Source: Campylobacterales bacterium | Lineage (GTDB): Bacteria > Campylobacterota > Campylobacteria > Campylobacterales > QNZT01 | Direction of reading: 5' to 3' | DNA length: 8,426 nucleotides | NCBI GenBank assembly: GCA_026985685.1 | Contig: JALSQA010000343.1 | Coordinates: forward strand, 1-8,426 | Shown: piece by piece, positions 1 through 6,629 of the stretch | Layout: every line of letters starts with the position of its first letter | Position numbering within the stretch: the stretch's first letter is position 1 | Position numbers and translations under genes: made by a program | Notes under the pieces: generated by a model | Databases searched by the model: none | Told to the model about the DNA's origin: nothing | Seen by the model: only the letters and a program-made list of their open reading frames with translations

Positions 1-265
1 TGCCTGTATTTAGCTGGCAAGTATTACAGATTGTTACCATCGTTAAGCCCAGTTTTTCAGCATAACATATATTTCTGGCATTCAATGTCAATGAAAGCAT
101 ATCATCAAAATCTTGTAGATGACTAGCCCCACAACATGAAGCTTCATCCAATAGAACCAACTCAATATCCAAAGCCTCAGCAATCGCCAATGTTGATTTT
201 AAAAGCTCAGGTGTACTCTCTCTTGCTGTACATCCTGTATAGAGTGCATATTTTAATTTTGCCAT
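1..265 (-). CDS. sdhE: SdhE-type (HdrB-like CCG-domain) subunit of succinate dehydrogenase/fumarate reductase, partial
   Basis: The first 88 codons are present; the gene continues past the left edge. The reading frame starts at ATG 265, two bases after the sdhB stop, with an AAGGGG ribosome site (274-279) inside the last codons of sdhB, so translation is probably coupled. The protein begins MAKLKYALYTGC and shows one complete cysteine-rich CCG motif: C12, the pair C44-C45 followed by G46, then C80-x-x-C83. Between these lie LNARNI (61-66) and an ICNTC segment, typical of heterodisulfide reductase subunit B. In non-classical (type E) succinate dehydrogenases and methylmenaquinol:fumarate reductases (SdhE/MfrE) this subunit replaces the haem-binding membrane anchor; two CCG motifs bind iron-sulfur and contact the quinone pool. 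The second CCG motif must lie outside the window. Family assignment is strong because of the adjacent sdhA and sdhB. Confidence 0.9.
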   Translation of the reverse strand, partial: MAKLKYALYTGCTARESTPELLKSTLAIAEALDIELVLLDEASCCGASHLQDFDDMLSLTLNARNICYAEKLGLTMVTICNTCQLNTG

Positions 266-267
266 AA

Positions 268-1257
268 TTATTTCCCCTTGAACTTCGCTGTGGAAGCAGA
301 TTTTACGAGTTTTTGAATTTCATCTAAATTTTTTGATTTTGGCATATTCCATGGCATAACAATTTTGCCTTTTTTATACATTGCAATTGCTTCAGGTATA
401 TGTCTCATTACACCGATCAAACCTTCTGAATATTTAACCAATTCACCTTCATCTAGTAGACCATGTTTTTGAATCGACCATTTAAATCCAACGGCATGAC
501 GAACTGCAACATTGTCTTTTGCCATGTTCTCTTCAAATGTCTGTTGATGTAATTTTGTAATCTTTCCAATAGGATCAAGTTCTTTTGGACATGCCTCAGC
601 ACACTCAAAACATTTTACACAATCCCAGATACCAGGTCCTATTTCATTTACAGTTGTCAATCTATCACGTTTACCGCCATCTCTAACATCAGCATTAAAT
701 CTATATGTCAAAGCCAGTGCCGCAGGTCCGAGATAATCTTCATTTGCCTCTACTGCCGGACATGAATAATAACAGTTACCACACTGAATACAATAATCCG
801 CTTCATCAATTTTTTCAGCAAGTACAGGAGATACAAGATTTTCACTTTTTGGTGCTTCATCAATATCAGCTTTCAAGTATGGTTCAACTGTATTGTATTT
901 TTTCCAAAAATCTTTTTTGTCAATCACCATATCTTTAATAGCTCTTGATTTATTTTGTGGTTCAATAGTTAACTCTTCACCATAAATCGCTACCAAATCT
1001 TCTACACGATCTTTACAGGCTAAAGTTGCTTTTCCATTGACTTTAACAGCACAACTACCGCAGATACCATGACGACAACTTCTTCTATAACTAAAAGATC
1101 CATCATGTTCCCATTTGATACGATTTAGAACATCAAGAACAACTTCTCCTGAACCTACTTCCATCTCGATTTTGTCATAGTGAGGCAAATAATCTGTCTC
1201 ACTATTAAATCTAAATACATTAAACAATAATTTCTTTTTATCTTCTTTTACCATCAT
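268..1257 (-). CDS. sdhB: Succinate dehydrogenase/fumarate reductase iron-sulfur subunit, type E (SdhB/MfrB-like)
   Basis: This 329-residue iron-sulfur subunit carries electrons between the flavoprotein SdhA and the quinone-side subunit SdhE. The N-terminal ferredoxin domain has C61, C66, C69 and C81 for a [2Fe-2S] cluster (SCRHGICGSC). The C-terminal domain has two motifs of the form CxxCxxCxxxCP, at C156-C159-C162-C166 and C213-C216-C219-C223. In classical SdhB the second motif has one cysteine fewer and holds [3Fe-4S]; the extra cysteine here fits the type-E pattern, where a second [4Fe-4S] is expected. About 100 residues follow the last cluster, longer than classical SdhB, and a stretch from R253 to G281 resembles the tail of HdrC-like proteins. 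The start is ambiguous: ATG 1257 lies 4 nt and ATG 1254 lies 7 nt after the AGGA site (1262-1265), so the second Met may be used. That site overlaps the sdhA TAG stop. Confidence 0.95.
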   Translation of the reverse strand: MMVKEDKKKLLFNVFRFNSETDYLPHYDKIEMEVGSGEVVLDVLNRIKWEHDGSFSYRRSCRHGICGSCAVKVNGKATLACKDRVEDLVAIYGEELTIEPQNKSRAIKDMVIDKKDFWKKYNTVEPYLKADIDEAPKSENLVSPVLAEKIDEADYCIQCGNCYYSCPAVEANEDYLGPAALALTYRFNADVRDGGKRDRLTTVNEIGPGIWDCVKCFECAEACPKELDPIGKITKLHQQTFEENMAKDNVAVRHAVGFKWSIQKHGLLDEGELVKYSEGLIGVMRHIPEAIAMYKKGKIVMPWNMPKSKNLDEIQKLVKSASTAKFKGK

Positions 1258-1263
1258 TTATTC

Positions 1264-2982
1264 CTAGTAAGTTCGTGCTTGTGGTTCAAATTTACCCAAA
1301 ACCACATCTGTATATTCTAATTTTATACCACCTCTTTTGCCCATATACGCATACGTATGTTTCAAAAATTTCTTATCATCTCTTGTAGTATAGTCATTTC
1401 TAAAGTGTGCACCTCTACTCTCTTTTCTAGCCAAAGCACCATCTACAACAAATGCTGCATAATCAAGCATATGTCCAAGTTCAATCGCTTCTTGAAGATC
1501 AGTATTGTATACAGGACTCTTATCATCTATACGAATATCTTTATACAATTTATGCAACTCTTTGATGATCTCTTTTTGCTTTTTCAAAGACTCTTCTGTT
1601 CTAAATACACCAGCATTTTCCGTCATGGATGCTTGAAGTCTTGTTCTCAAATCAGGTACTCTTTGTGTTCCATTATGTTTCAATATAGTCTGCATCTCAT
1701 TGATTGCAGTATCAGCATCACTCTCTTTTGCCGGCACAAGTGTCAAATCATCTAATTCAGCAGCCATTGTCTGTCCTACATGTCTACCAAACAACATCGC
1801 TTCAAGAACTGAATTAGCACCCAGTCTATTTGCACCGTGTACACTTACACAGGCACATTCACCAGCTGCATAAAATCCTGTTACAGTTTGTTCTGGATTA
1901 CTTTTGACATTTCCTGCGATAGTCACAGGTATACCACCCATAGAGTAGTGAGCAGTAGCTGCTATCATGATAGGTTCTTTGATCATATCAAGTCCAAGGA
2001 ATGTCAATGCCAAATCTCTAAGTTCAGGTAATCTTTCCATAATTTTTTTCTCACCTAAGTGTGTCAAATCAAGGAAAACTGCATCTTTATCAGGACCAAC
2101 ACCACGGCCCTCTAAAATCTCTTGAGTAATAGAACGACTAACTAAGTCACGAGGTCCCAATTCCATCTTATCAGGAGCATATTTTTCCATAAAACGCTCT
2201 CCCTCTGAGTTGATAAGTTTTCCACCTTCACCACGTGCTGCTTCACTCATCAAGATACCAGTACCTGCTAATCCTGTTGGATGAAATTGTACAAACTCCA
2301 TATCTTCTAGTGGTAAGCCATGTCTAGCTACGATAGAGAGTGCATCACCTGTATTTGCATGTGCATTTGAGTTGATTTTAAATGCACGTCCATAACCGCC
2401 TGTAGCAAACATAACTGCCTTTGCATTGAAAATAGCAGGTTTACTTGTCTTGATATCGTATGCTACAACACCATTAACAGTATTTGTTTCATTATCATAA
2501 ATAATATCTGATACATACCATTCATCTAAAAAATCTACATTGAGACGATTAGTTTGTTCAAAAAGTGTTTGTAAAAGTGTTAAACCTGTTCTATCTTTAG
2601 CAAAACAAGCTCTTGGGTGTGATTGACCACCAAAATTTCTTTGTGCAATTTTTCCATCTTCTGTTCTACTAAATACTGCACCCATATGCTCCATCCAGCG
2701 TACTGCTTCAGGTGCTGTCTGGCACATAAATTCAACGGCATCTTGATCAGCAAGATAATCACTTCCTTTGATAGTATCAAATTCATGTAACTCTATACTG
2801 TCCTTTTCTGCAAATGCAGCATTTATACCACCTTGTGCTGCACCAGAATGACTTCTTAGTGGATGTAGTTTTGTTAAAACAACAACGTTTTTACCCTGCC
2901 TCTTTAGCTCTCTAGCTGCTGCAAGTCCTGCGAGTCCTGCACCAACTATTACAGCGTCATATGTATGAATCGGTATGCTCAT
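1264..2982 (-). CDS. sdhA: Succinate dehydrogenase/fumarate reductase flavoprotein subunit, without Tat signal
   Basis: This 572-residue catalytic subunit interconverts succinate and fumarate. It opens directly with the Rossmann FAD motif GAGLAG (14-19). H45 in RSHSGAAQGG aligns with the histidine that carries covalent FAD in SdhA/FrdA. Active-site elements visible are QFHPTG (H234), SEAARGEGG (E247, R250), GPRD (R278, the probable proton-transfer arginine), HYSMGG (H345) and HGANRLGANS (R386). The C-terminal helical domain contains ESRGAHFRNDY (521-531). Length is normal for the family. There is no N-terminal extension or twin-arginine motif, so the enzyme should face the cytoplasm, unlike MfrA of Wolinella and Campylobacter. 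It is the first gene of sdhA-sdhB-sdhE, with an AAGGA site (2990-2994) 7 nt before the ATG and a TATAAT box upstream. The direction in vivo (succinate oxidation or fumarate reduction in a reductive TCA cycle) cannot be told from sequence. Confidence 0.96.
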   Translation of the reverse strand: MSIPIHTYDAVIVGAGLAGLAAARELKRQGKNVVVLTKLHPLRSHSGAAQGGINAAFAEKDSIELHEFDTIKGSDYLADQDAVEFMCQTAPEAVRWMEHMGAVFSRTEDGKIAQRNFGGQSHPRACFAKDRTGLTLLQTLFEQTNRLNVDFLDEWYVSDIIYDNETNTVNGVVAYDIKTSKPAIFNAKAVMFATGGYGRAFKINSNAHANTGDALSIVARHGLPLEDMEFVQFHPTGLAGTGILMSEAARGEGGKLINSEGERFMEKYAPDKMELGPRDLVSRSITQEILEGRGVGPDKDAVFLDLTHLGEKKIMERLPELRDLALTFLGLDMIKEPIMIAATAHYSMGGIPVTIAGNVKSNPEQTVTGFYAAGECACVSVHGANRLGANSVLEAMLFGRHVGQTMAAELDDLTLVPAKESDADTAINEMQTILKHNGTQRVPDLRTRLQASMTENAGVFRTEESLKKQKEIIKELHKLYKDIRIDDKSPVYNTDLQEAIELGHMLDYAAFVVDGALARKESRGAHFRNDYTTRDDKKFLKHTYAYMGKRGGIKLEYTDVVLGKFEPQARTY

Positions 2983-3009
2983 TAAGCCGTCCTTTAAAAA
3001 TAGTAATTT

Positions 3010-3118
3010 GTTATATTATAGTATAGTGAGTCTAAAAATATACCAAAAGTTACATTCTTATATTTTGAAGCTTAGAAGTTGTTACATTTTGTAAAGTTTT
3101 ATAATGATTTGTTATATT
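3010..3118. repeat. Array of four GTTAYATT octamers, one within an exact 13-base inverted repeat (putative operator)
   Basis: The plus strand has GTTATATT at 3010-3017, GTTACATT at 3049-3056, GTTACATT at 3081-3088 and GTTATATT at 3111-3118. The start-to-start distances are 39, 32 and 30 bases. The last two sit in a longer similarity, TTGTTACATTTTGTAA against TTGTTATATTTTGGAA. At 3082-3094 the sequence TTACA-TTT-TGTAA is an exact inverted repeat; the last copy has a degenerate version. The array lies between the sdhA promoter and the 3' end of csp and overlaps the sdhA -10 box. This arrangement fits a binding site for a regulator of sdhABE, but I cannot name the protein, and AT-rich composition is an alternative explanation. 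Confidence 0.45.
3015..3020 (-). promoter_or_regulatory. Predicted -10 box of the sdhABE promoter
   Basis: Reading on the minus strand, a perfect TATAAT lies here, directly preceded by an overlapping TATACT (3020-3025). The predicted transcription start is near 3008, giving a leader of about 25 nt before the sdhA ATG with the AAGGA site in its middle. There is no good -35 hexamer, which is usual for sigma-70 promoters in Campylobacterota. One of the GTTAYATT octamers (3010-3017) overlaps this box, so a protein binding it would be placed to block the promoter. Confidence 0.6.
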
Positions 3119-3147
3119 TTGGAAGTTATTTAGAAGTTAAGTTTTAG

Positions 3148-3173
3148 AGTGAGCAGAACTAAATCCACTCACT
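3148..3173 (-). terminator. Hairpin downstream of csp, possible weak terminator
   Basis: Sixteen bases past the csp stop, the minus-strand RNA can form a stem of AGUGAGUGGA with UCUGCUCACU around a 6-nt loop. It has ten pairs, two of them G-U wobbles. On the plus strand the two wobbles become mismatches, so the hairpin favours the csp transcript. The sequence after the stem is CTAAAACTT, which lacks a proper run of U, so termination may be weak or this may only be a 3' stability element. Confidence 0.4.
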
Positions 3174-3188
3174 ATTTTTGTAAACGAT

Positions 3189-3407
3189 TTATAGTGGTGT
3201 TACGTTTTCTGCCTGAGGTCCTTTTTGACCTTCACCAAGTTCAAATGTCACTTGTTGCCCATCTGCCAAAGAAACTCTTCCGCCTCCTGGGTTGTTTACT
3301 TGTCGAAAATGTACAAAAACATCTTGTCCGCCATTTTCTTGTTGGATAAATCCATAGCCTTTCTCATCGTTGAACCATTTAACAGTTCCGTTTAGCAATT
3401 CTGCCAT
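3189..3407 (-). CDS. CspA-family cold-shock domain protein
   Basis: This 72-residue single cold-shock domain (OB-fold) protein binds single-stranded RNA or DNA and acts as an RNA chaperone. The two nucleic-acid-binding motifs are RNP1 at 16-21 (KGYGFI) and RNP2 at 30-34 (VFVHF), with W11 and F12 completing the aromatic patch. The end QKGPQAENVTPL is typical of CspA proteins. The start is ATG 3407: AAAGG (3416-3420) sits 8 nt upstream and the protein then begins MAELLNGTVKWFN, as in its relatives. An in-frame ATG at 3437 would add ten residues unlike the family and lacks a ribosome site. The gene stands alone on the minus strand with its own promoter and a long leader, as is common for csp genes. 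Whether it is cold-induced cannot be told. Confidence 0.95.
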   Translation of the reverse strand: MAELLNGTVKWFNDEKGYGFIQQENGGQDVFVHFRQVNNPGGGRVSLADGQQVTFELGEGQKGPQAENVTPL

Positions 3408-3494
3408 ATGTTGTACCTTTGTAACGGGGAATATCAATCAAAATTAGTAAAAAAATTTCTAAAAACTCTCTTACCTTTTTATCATAGAGTACAT

Positions 3495-3500
3495 AGTATA
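3495..3500 (-). promoter_or_regulatory. Predicted -10 box of the csp promoter
   Basis: TATACT on the minus strand predicts a start near 3488 and an untranslated leader of about 81 nt before the csp ATG at 3407. A second, weaker candidate is TATGAT just downstream. The leader contains long T-rich stretches and no convincing stable hairpin by eye. Long 5' leaders are common in cold-regulated csp mRNAs, where they control stability and translation; a role here is inference. Confidence 0.45.
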
Positions 3501-3573
3501 GTTTTTTATCTTAAACGATCCTATAAAAAAGAAATAAGTGTCATATTTTAGTTATAAAAAAGCGATTTTAGTA

Positions 3574-3909
3574 TTAAATAGAAAATATTTCATGATTTTG
3601 ACTCTTTAGTCTTTGTAATAATCTATCTGCTTCTTTAAACAGTTCATACTCAGCTATTCCTTCTTCCATGATAGACAAATATTTTTCATAAGTTGCCCAT
3701 AATGTCCTGGCACCTTTATGATTTCCTCTATTTATCAATTCAAATGCAGTTGCACCATTGATAAATCCTTTACATAGATTTTTTAGCGGATGATCTGTTT
3801 TACGAATTGTCGCCCAATACTCTTCCATATCTTCATGTGCCTGGCTATATAAATCATGATTTATATCATAGATAAATTTTTCCAAACTCTCTTTAAGTGT
3901 TATTTTCAT
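3574..3909 (-). CDS. DUF309 family protein
   Basis: This 111-residue, mostly helical, soluble protein has the DUF309 signature: a YSQAHEDMEEYW segment (21-32) with H25, E26 and E29 placed like the family's HExxE motif, then a second helix with CKGFINGATAFELINRGN (46-63) matching the family's hydrophobic helix followed by a conserved Arg-Gly-Asn. The family is widespread but has no established biochemical function; the histidine and acidic residues suggest metal binding, which is inference. The start at ATG 3909 has an AGGAG site (3920-3924) ten bases upstream. It is transcribed divergently from thiL across a 50-base gap. No clear terminator follows; the 166 bases to csp hold the csp promoter and leader. 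Confidence 0.8.
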   Translation of the reverse strand: MKITLKESLEKFIYDINHDLYSQAHEDMEEYWATIRKTDHPLKNLCKGFINGATAFELINRGNHKGARTLWATYEKYLSIMEEGIAEYELFKEADRLLQRLKSQNHEIFSI

Positions 3910-3944
3910 GTTTTGCTAACTCCTATATTGATTTGACTATTTTA

Positions 3945-3953
3945 TGTTATAAT
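3945..3953 (+). promoter_or_regulatory. Extended -10 promoter of thiL-truD, predicted leaderless start
   Basis: TGT followed by a perfect TATAAT (3948-3953) forms an extended -10 element. With the last T at -7, the start of transcription falls at 3960, the A of the thiL ATG. There is no ribosome site upstream of that ATG, which agrees with a leaderless mRNA. A TTGACT at 3933-3938 lies only 9 bases from the -10 and is too close to be its -35. The 50-base gap must also hold the promoter for the divergent DUF309 gene; TATAAC on the minus strand at the same place is a possible partner. Confidence 0.6.
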
Positions 3954-3959
3954 TTCTTT

Positions 3960-4781
3960 ATGAGAGATAAAGAGTCCTATTTTATAAGTCAATTTTCAAA
4001 TAAACACATCGGTGATGATGGTGCGGTAATAGATAACTATGTTTACTCTAAAGACCTTTTTTTTGAAAATGTTCATTTTAAAAGATCATGGATGTCACTT
4101 TATGACATCGCTTACAAAAGTATGCTCATCAATATCTCTGATGCTATTGTCATGAATGCAAAACCAAAATATGCACTACTTGGTATTCAGATTCCTTCAA
4201 ATTTTTCAAAATCCAAACTCAAAGAGTTATCAAATGGATTTTTGGATGCTGCAAAAGCTTATGATTTTGAGATTATTGGGGGAGATACTATTGGTGGAGA
4301 ATTACTTAATATATCTATAACATTGATCTCTCATAGTGATCATCCAATTTATAGAAACTCTGTACAGCTAGGTGACATGGTTGCATTTACAGGAGATTTA
4401 GGAAGCGTAAAAAGAGATTTAGAAAAACTATTTGCAGGTGAACAAATAAGCAAACAAAGTAAATTTATCAAACCAAAACTTCATGGCAATTTTTTTTATG
4501 AAGCTGCTCCTTTTATACACTCAGCTTTGGATATCTCCGATGGATTAAGCAAAGAGTTGTCACGATTAAGTCAAATAAACAAAATCTCTTTTGCGTTTAA
4601 TCGTAACTTTGGTAAAGATATTTTATGCAGCGGTGAAGAATATGAGATACTTTTTACTTTTGCACCTCATAATTTTGATATACTACAAAAATTGGCACAA
4701 AAACATAGCGTTCCTTTCACACAGTTTGCAACCGTGATAAAAGGTTCATATCTAAATACGTGCCCTGAAAATCACTTTTAG
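3960..4781 (+). CDS. thiL: Thiamine-monophosphate kinase
   Basis: ThiL phosphorylates thiamine monophosphate with ATP to give thiamine diphosphate, the last step of the cofactor pathway. The 273-residue protein belongs to the PurM/AIR-synthetase-like superfamily. Visible motifs are IGDDGAV (17-23), FFENVHF (34-40), ISDAIVMNAKP (59-69) matching the family's SDxxAMGAxP, IIGGDT (105-110), TGDLGSV (144-150), DISDGL (191-196) and SGEEYEILF (224-232, the family's GEDYELLF). It is about 50 residues shorter than E. coli ThiL at the C-terminus, which to my knowledge is normal for Campylobacterota. ATG 3960 is chosen because homologous sequence begins there and a -10 box sits immediately upstream. A GTG at 3897 would add 21 unlikely residues and lie inside the DUF309 gene. 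It is followed 7 bases later by truD. Confidence 0.92.
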   Translation: MRDKESYFISQFSNKHIGDDGAVIDNYVYSKDLFFENVHFKRSWMSLYDIAYKSMLINISDAIVMNAKPKYALLGIQIPSNFSKSKLKELSNGFLDAAKAYDFEIIGGDTIGGELLNISITLISHSDHPIYRNSVQLGDMVAFTGDLGSVKRDLEKLFAGEQISKQSKFIKPKLHGNFFYEAAPFIHSALDISDGLSKELSRLSQINKISFAFNRNFGKDILCSGEEYEILFTFAPHNFDILQKLAQKHSVPFTQFATVIKGSYLNTCPENHF

Positions 4782-4788
4782 GATCCTC

Positions 4789-5877
4789 ATGAATCGACTT
4801 TTTTACCTAAACCATACCCAAACACATGTGCATTTTAATAAAGGCAGTAAAGATTTTGTCGTAACAGAAATTCCACTTTACTCTTTTAGTGGAGAAGGCG
4901 AACATTTGATTTTAAAAATACGCAAAAAAGATCTCACCACCTGGAATATGTTACAAATCTTAGCGGATAATTGTGGTGCGAAGGTGAGAGAATTTGGTTA
5001 TGCAGGGCTAAAAGACAAAGATGGAATGACAATACAATATATCTCAATTCTTAAAAAATATGAAGAAAAATTAGATAATTTTTCCCATCCAAAGATCAAA
5101 ATACTAGAAAAGACTTACCACAATAACAAAATAAAGACAGGACATCTCAAAGGAAATCGTTTTTTTATACGACTTAAAAAGGTAAATCCAACCGAAGCAC
5201 TGATGCTTAAAAATGTTCTTAAAACAATCAAAACATACGGTTTCCCAAATTATTTTGGCTATCAGAGATTTGGTAGAGATGGTGACAATTTTGAGAGAGG
5301 AAAAGCAATCTTACAAGGTAGTATCAAAGAAAGAAATAAAAAGATGAGAAACTTTTTTATCTCAGCTTATCAAAGTCACCTGTTCAATCTCTGGCTATCT
5401 AAACGAGTAGAGATCAGTAAACTATTTAACGCTTTTGACGAACAAGAACTTTTTAATTTATTTAATTTTCCTAAAGAGATCATCAAAAAAATCAAAGCAC
5501 AAGCGGGATTTTTCAAAATACTTCCAGGAGAACTTATGCACCATTATCCTTATGGACGTGTTTTTTTATGTGAAGATTTAGATAGTGAAAGTGAACGTTT
5601 TTTTCAAAGAGATATCACTCCTACAGGTTTACTAGCTGGTAAAAAAGCTCAAAATGCAACAGGACTAGCTGGAAATTTTGAAAAAGATATCATCAAAGAG
5701 TGTGAAGGTTTTTGTGAAAAGATGCAAGGAACACGCCGTTTTGCGTGGATATGGGCAGAAGATGTAGAGAGTGAATATAAAGAAAATGAAGCATGGCTTG
5801 AACTAAACTTCACTCTTCCAAAAGGCTCGTATGCGACAACCTTTTTGGAAGAGTTAACACATCAAGTCAATTTTTAA
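4789..5877 (+). CDS. truD: tRNA pseudouridine(13) synthase
   Basis: TruD converts uridine 13 of certain tRNAs to pseudouridine in the cytoplasm. The 362-residue protein has the family signature AGLKDKDG (72-79), with D76 as the catalytic aspartate, NYFGYQRFGRDGDN (154-167), RNFFISAYQSHLFNLWLSKR (187-206) and a C-terminal LPKGSYATTFLEEL (343-356). Full length and intact. It lies 7 bases behind thiL; its AGGA ribosome site (4780-4783) overlaps the thiL TAG stop and is 5 nt from the ATG, so the two genes are almost certainly co-transcribed and translationally coupled. The thiL-truD pairing also occurs in Campylobacter jejuni. Its TAA stop shares bases with the stop of the convergent RNase T2 gene. 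Confidence 0.95.
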   Translation: MNRLFYLNHTQTHVHFNKGSKDFVVTEIPLYSFSGEGEHLILKIRKKDLTTWNMLQILADNCGAKVREFGYAGLKDKDGMTIQYISILKKYEEKLDNFSHPKIKILEKTYHNNKIKTGHLKGNRFFIRLKKVNPTEALMLKNVLKTIKTYGFPNYFGYQRFGRDGDNFERGKAILQGSIKERNKKMRNFFISAYQSHLFNLWLSKRVEISKLFNAFDEQELFNLFNFPKEIIKKIKAQAGFFKILPGELMHHYPYGRVFLCEDLDSESERFFQRDITPTGLLAGKKAQNATGLAGNFEKDIIKECEGFCEKMQGTRRFAWIWAEDVESEYKENEAWLELNFTLPKGSYATTFLEELTHQVNF

Positions 5878-6581
5878 AAACCAACCTCATCTACTTTACC
5901 TCGTTTGCAACCGCCATTTGCTTTACGTGCACCTTTTAGCAAACTAGATATTGAAACTCCATCATCAATCTTACCTTTGAGATTGATCTGAAGTTCTGTT
6001 ATCAAACCCTTAGAACACATCATCTTAACTTTACGACCTGCTCCTTTACCAAATGCTTTATCAAAAGCACGCATTAACTGTTCTTTTGTAATTGTTTTAC
6101 CAATATTTTTACTAAATAATTGCCTTACTTCAGAGTTATTAATCTTTTTTGTCAAATAGATAGCATCTTTAAAATACCCTTTTTGATCTTTTCCATAACA
6201 AGTTCCGTGTTTTTTCCATTCATGATTTTGTAAACCACTTTTTGCAGCAGGCATCACTTCTACTAATTCATGATAAAGCTCTTTATCAAGAAATACTTTT
6301 CGTTTACCTCTACAGTTTTGCTTACTTCTAGGCTGAGGCCAAAGACCATGAAGAGTAAAATGCGAAGCACTATAATGAGAAGGTTTTACATTACGACACT
6401 CTCTTTTGCGTTGGTGTGTTTGACAAAAAGCATTTTGCCAACTAAGTGCCAAGAGATTATCTGTTGATATCTGGGATGTAAATTTTTCTTTACTATATTT
6501 ATGCTGAATATTAAATTGAAATCCCATCAATAACATGCCAAGTAGAGCCATTATTAGAGAAAGTGAAATTTTATTTTTCAT
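5874..6581 (-). CDS. Secreted RNase T2 family ribonuclease (RNase I-like)
   Basis: This 235-residue protein is an RNase T2 endoribonuclease, which cleaves RNA through a 2',3'-cyclic phosphate intermediate with little base preference. Both catalytic segments are intact: CAS I FTLHGLWP (75-82, H78) and CAS II HEWKKHGTC (120-128, with H120, E121, K124 and H125). An LALSWQNAFC strand (44-53) resembles E. coli RNase I. Six cysteines (C53, C62, C90, C128, C189, C225) could form three disulfides, fitting an oxidising compartment. The N-terminus has basic K2/K4, a hydrophobic stretch at about 6-21 and no obvious cleavage site, so a signal peptide or signal anchor is likely; the enzyme should act in the periplasm or outside. 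An AAGGA site (6587-6591) lies 5 nt before the ATG. It is convergent with truD, with a 4-base overlap of stop codons. I know of no common counterpart in Campylobacter or Helicobacter, so transfer is possible. Confidence 0.93.
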   Translation of the reverse strand: MKNKISLSLIMALLGMLLMGFQFNIQHKYSKEKFTSQISTDNLLALSWQNAFCQTHQRKRECRNVKPSHYSASHFTLHGLWPQPRSKQNCRGKRKVFLDKELYHELVEVMPAAKSGLQNHEWKKHGTCYGKDQKGYFKDAIYLTKKINNSEVRQLFSKNIGKTITKEQLMRAFDKAFGKGAGRKVKMMCSKGLITELQINLKGKIDDGVSISSLLKGARKANGGCKRGKVDEVGF

Positions 6582-6629
6582 TTTTTTCCTTATATATTTA
6601 TTTTAAAAGTACCATATCATGCCAAGTAA

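Noticed and set aside
1357..1755. Open frame of 132 codons on the plus strand opposite sdhA
   Set aside because: It lies fully antisense to well-supported sdhA coding sequence, is rich in Cys, Ile and Ser as expected for a shadow frame, and matches no family I know.
3408..3437. Ten-residue N-terminal extension of the cold-shock protein
   Set aside because: The family start MAELLNGTVKW lies downstream with a good AAAGG site 8 nt before its ATG; the extension would cover that site and has none of its own.
3933..3953. TTGACT plus TATAAT as a classical -35/-10 promoter for thiL
   Set aside because: The spacer is only 9 bases instead of about 17; the TGT extension explains the promoter better.
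3897..3959. Upstream GTG start for thiL
   Set aside because: The extra residues are unlike ThiL, would overlap the DUF309 gene, and would place the -10 box inside the coding region.
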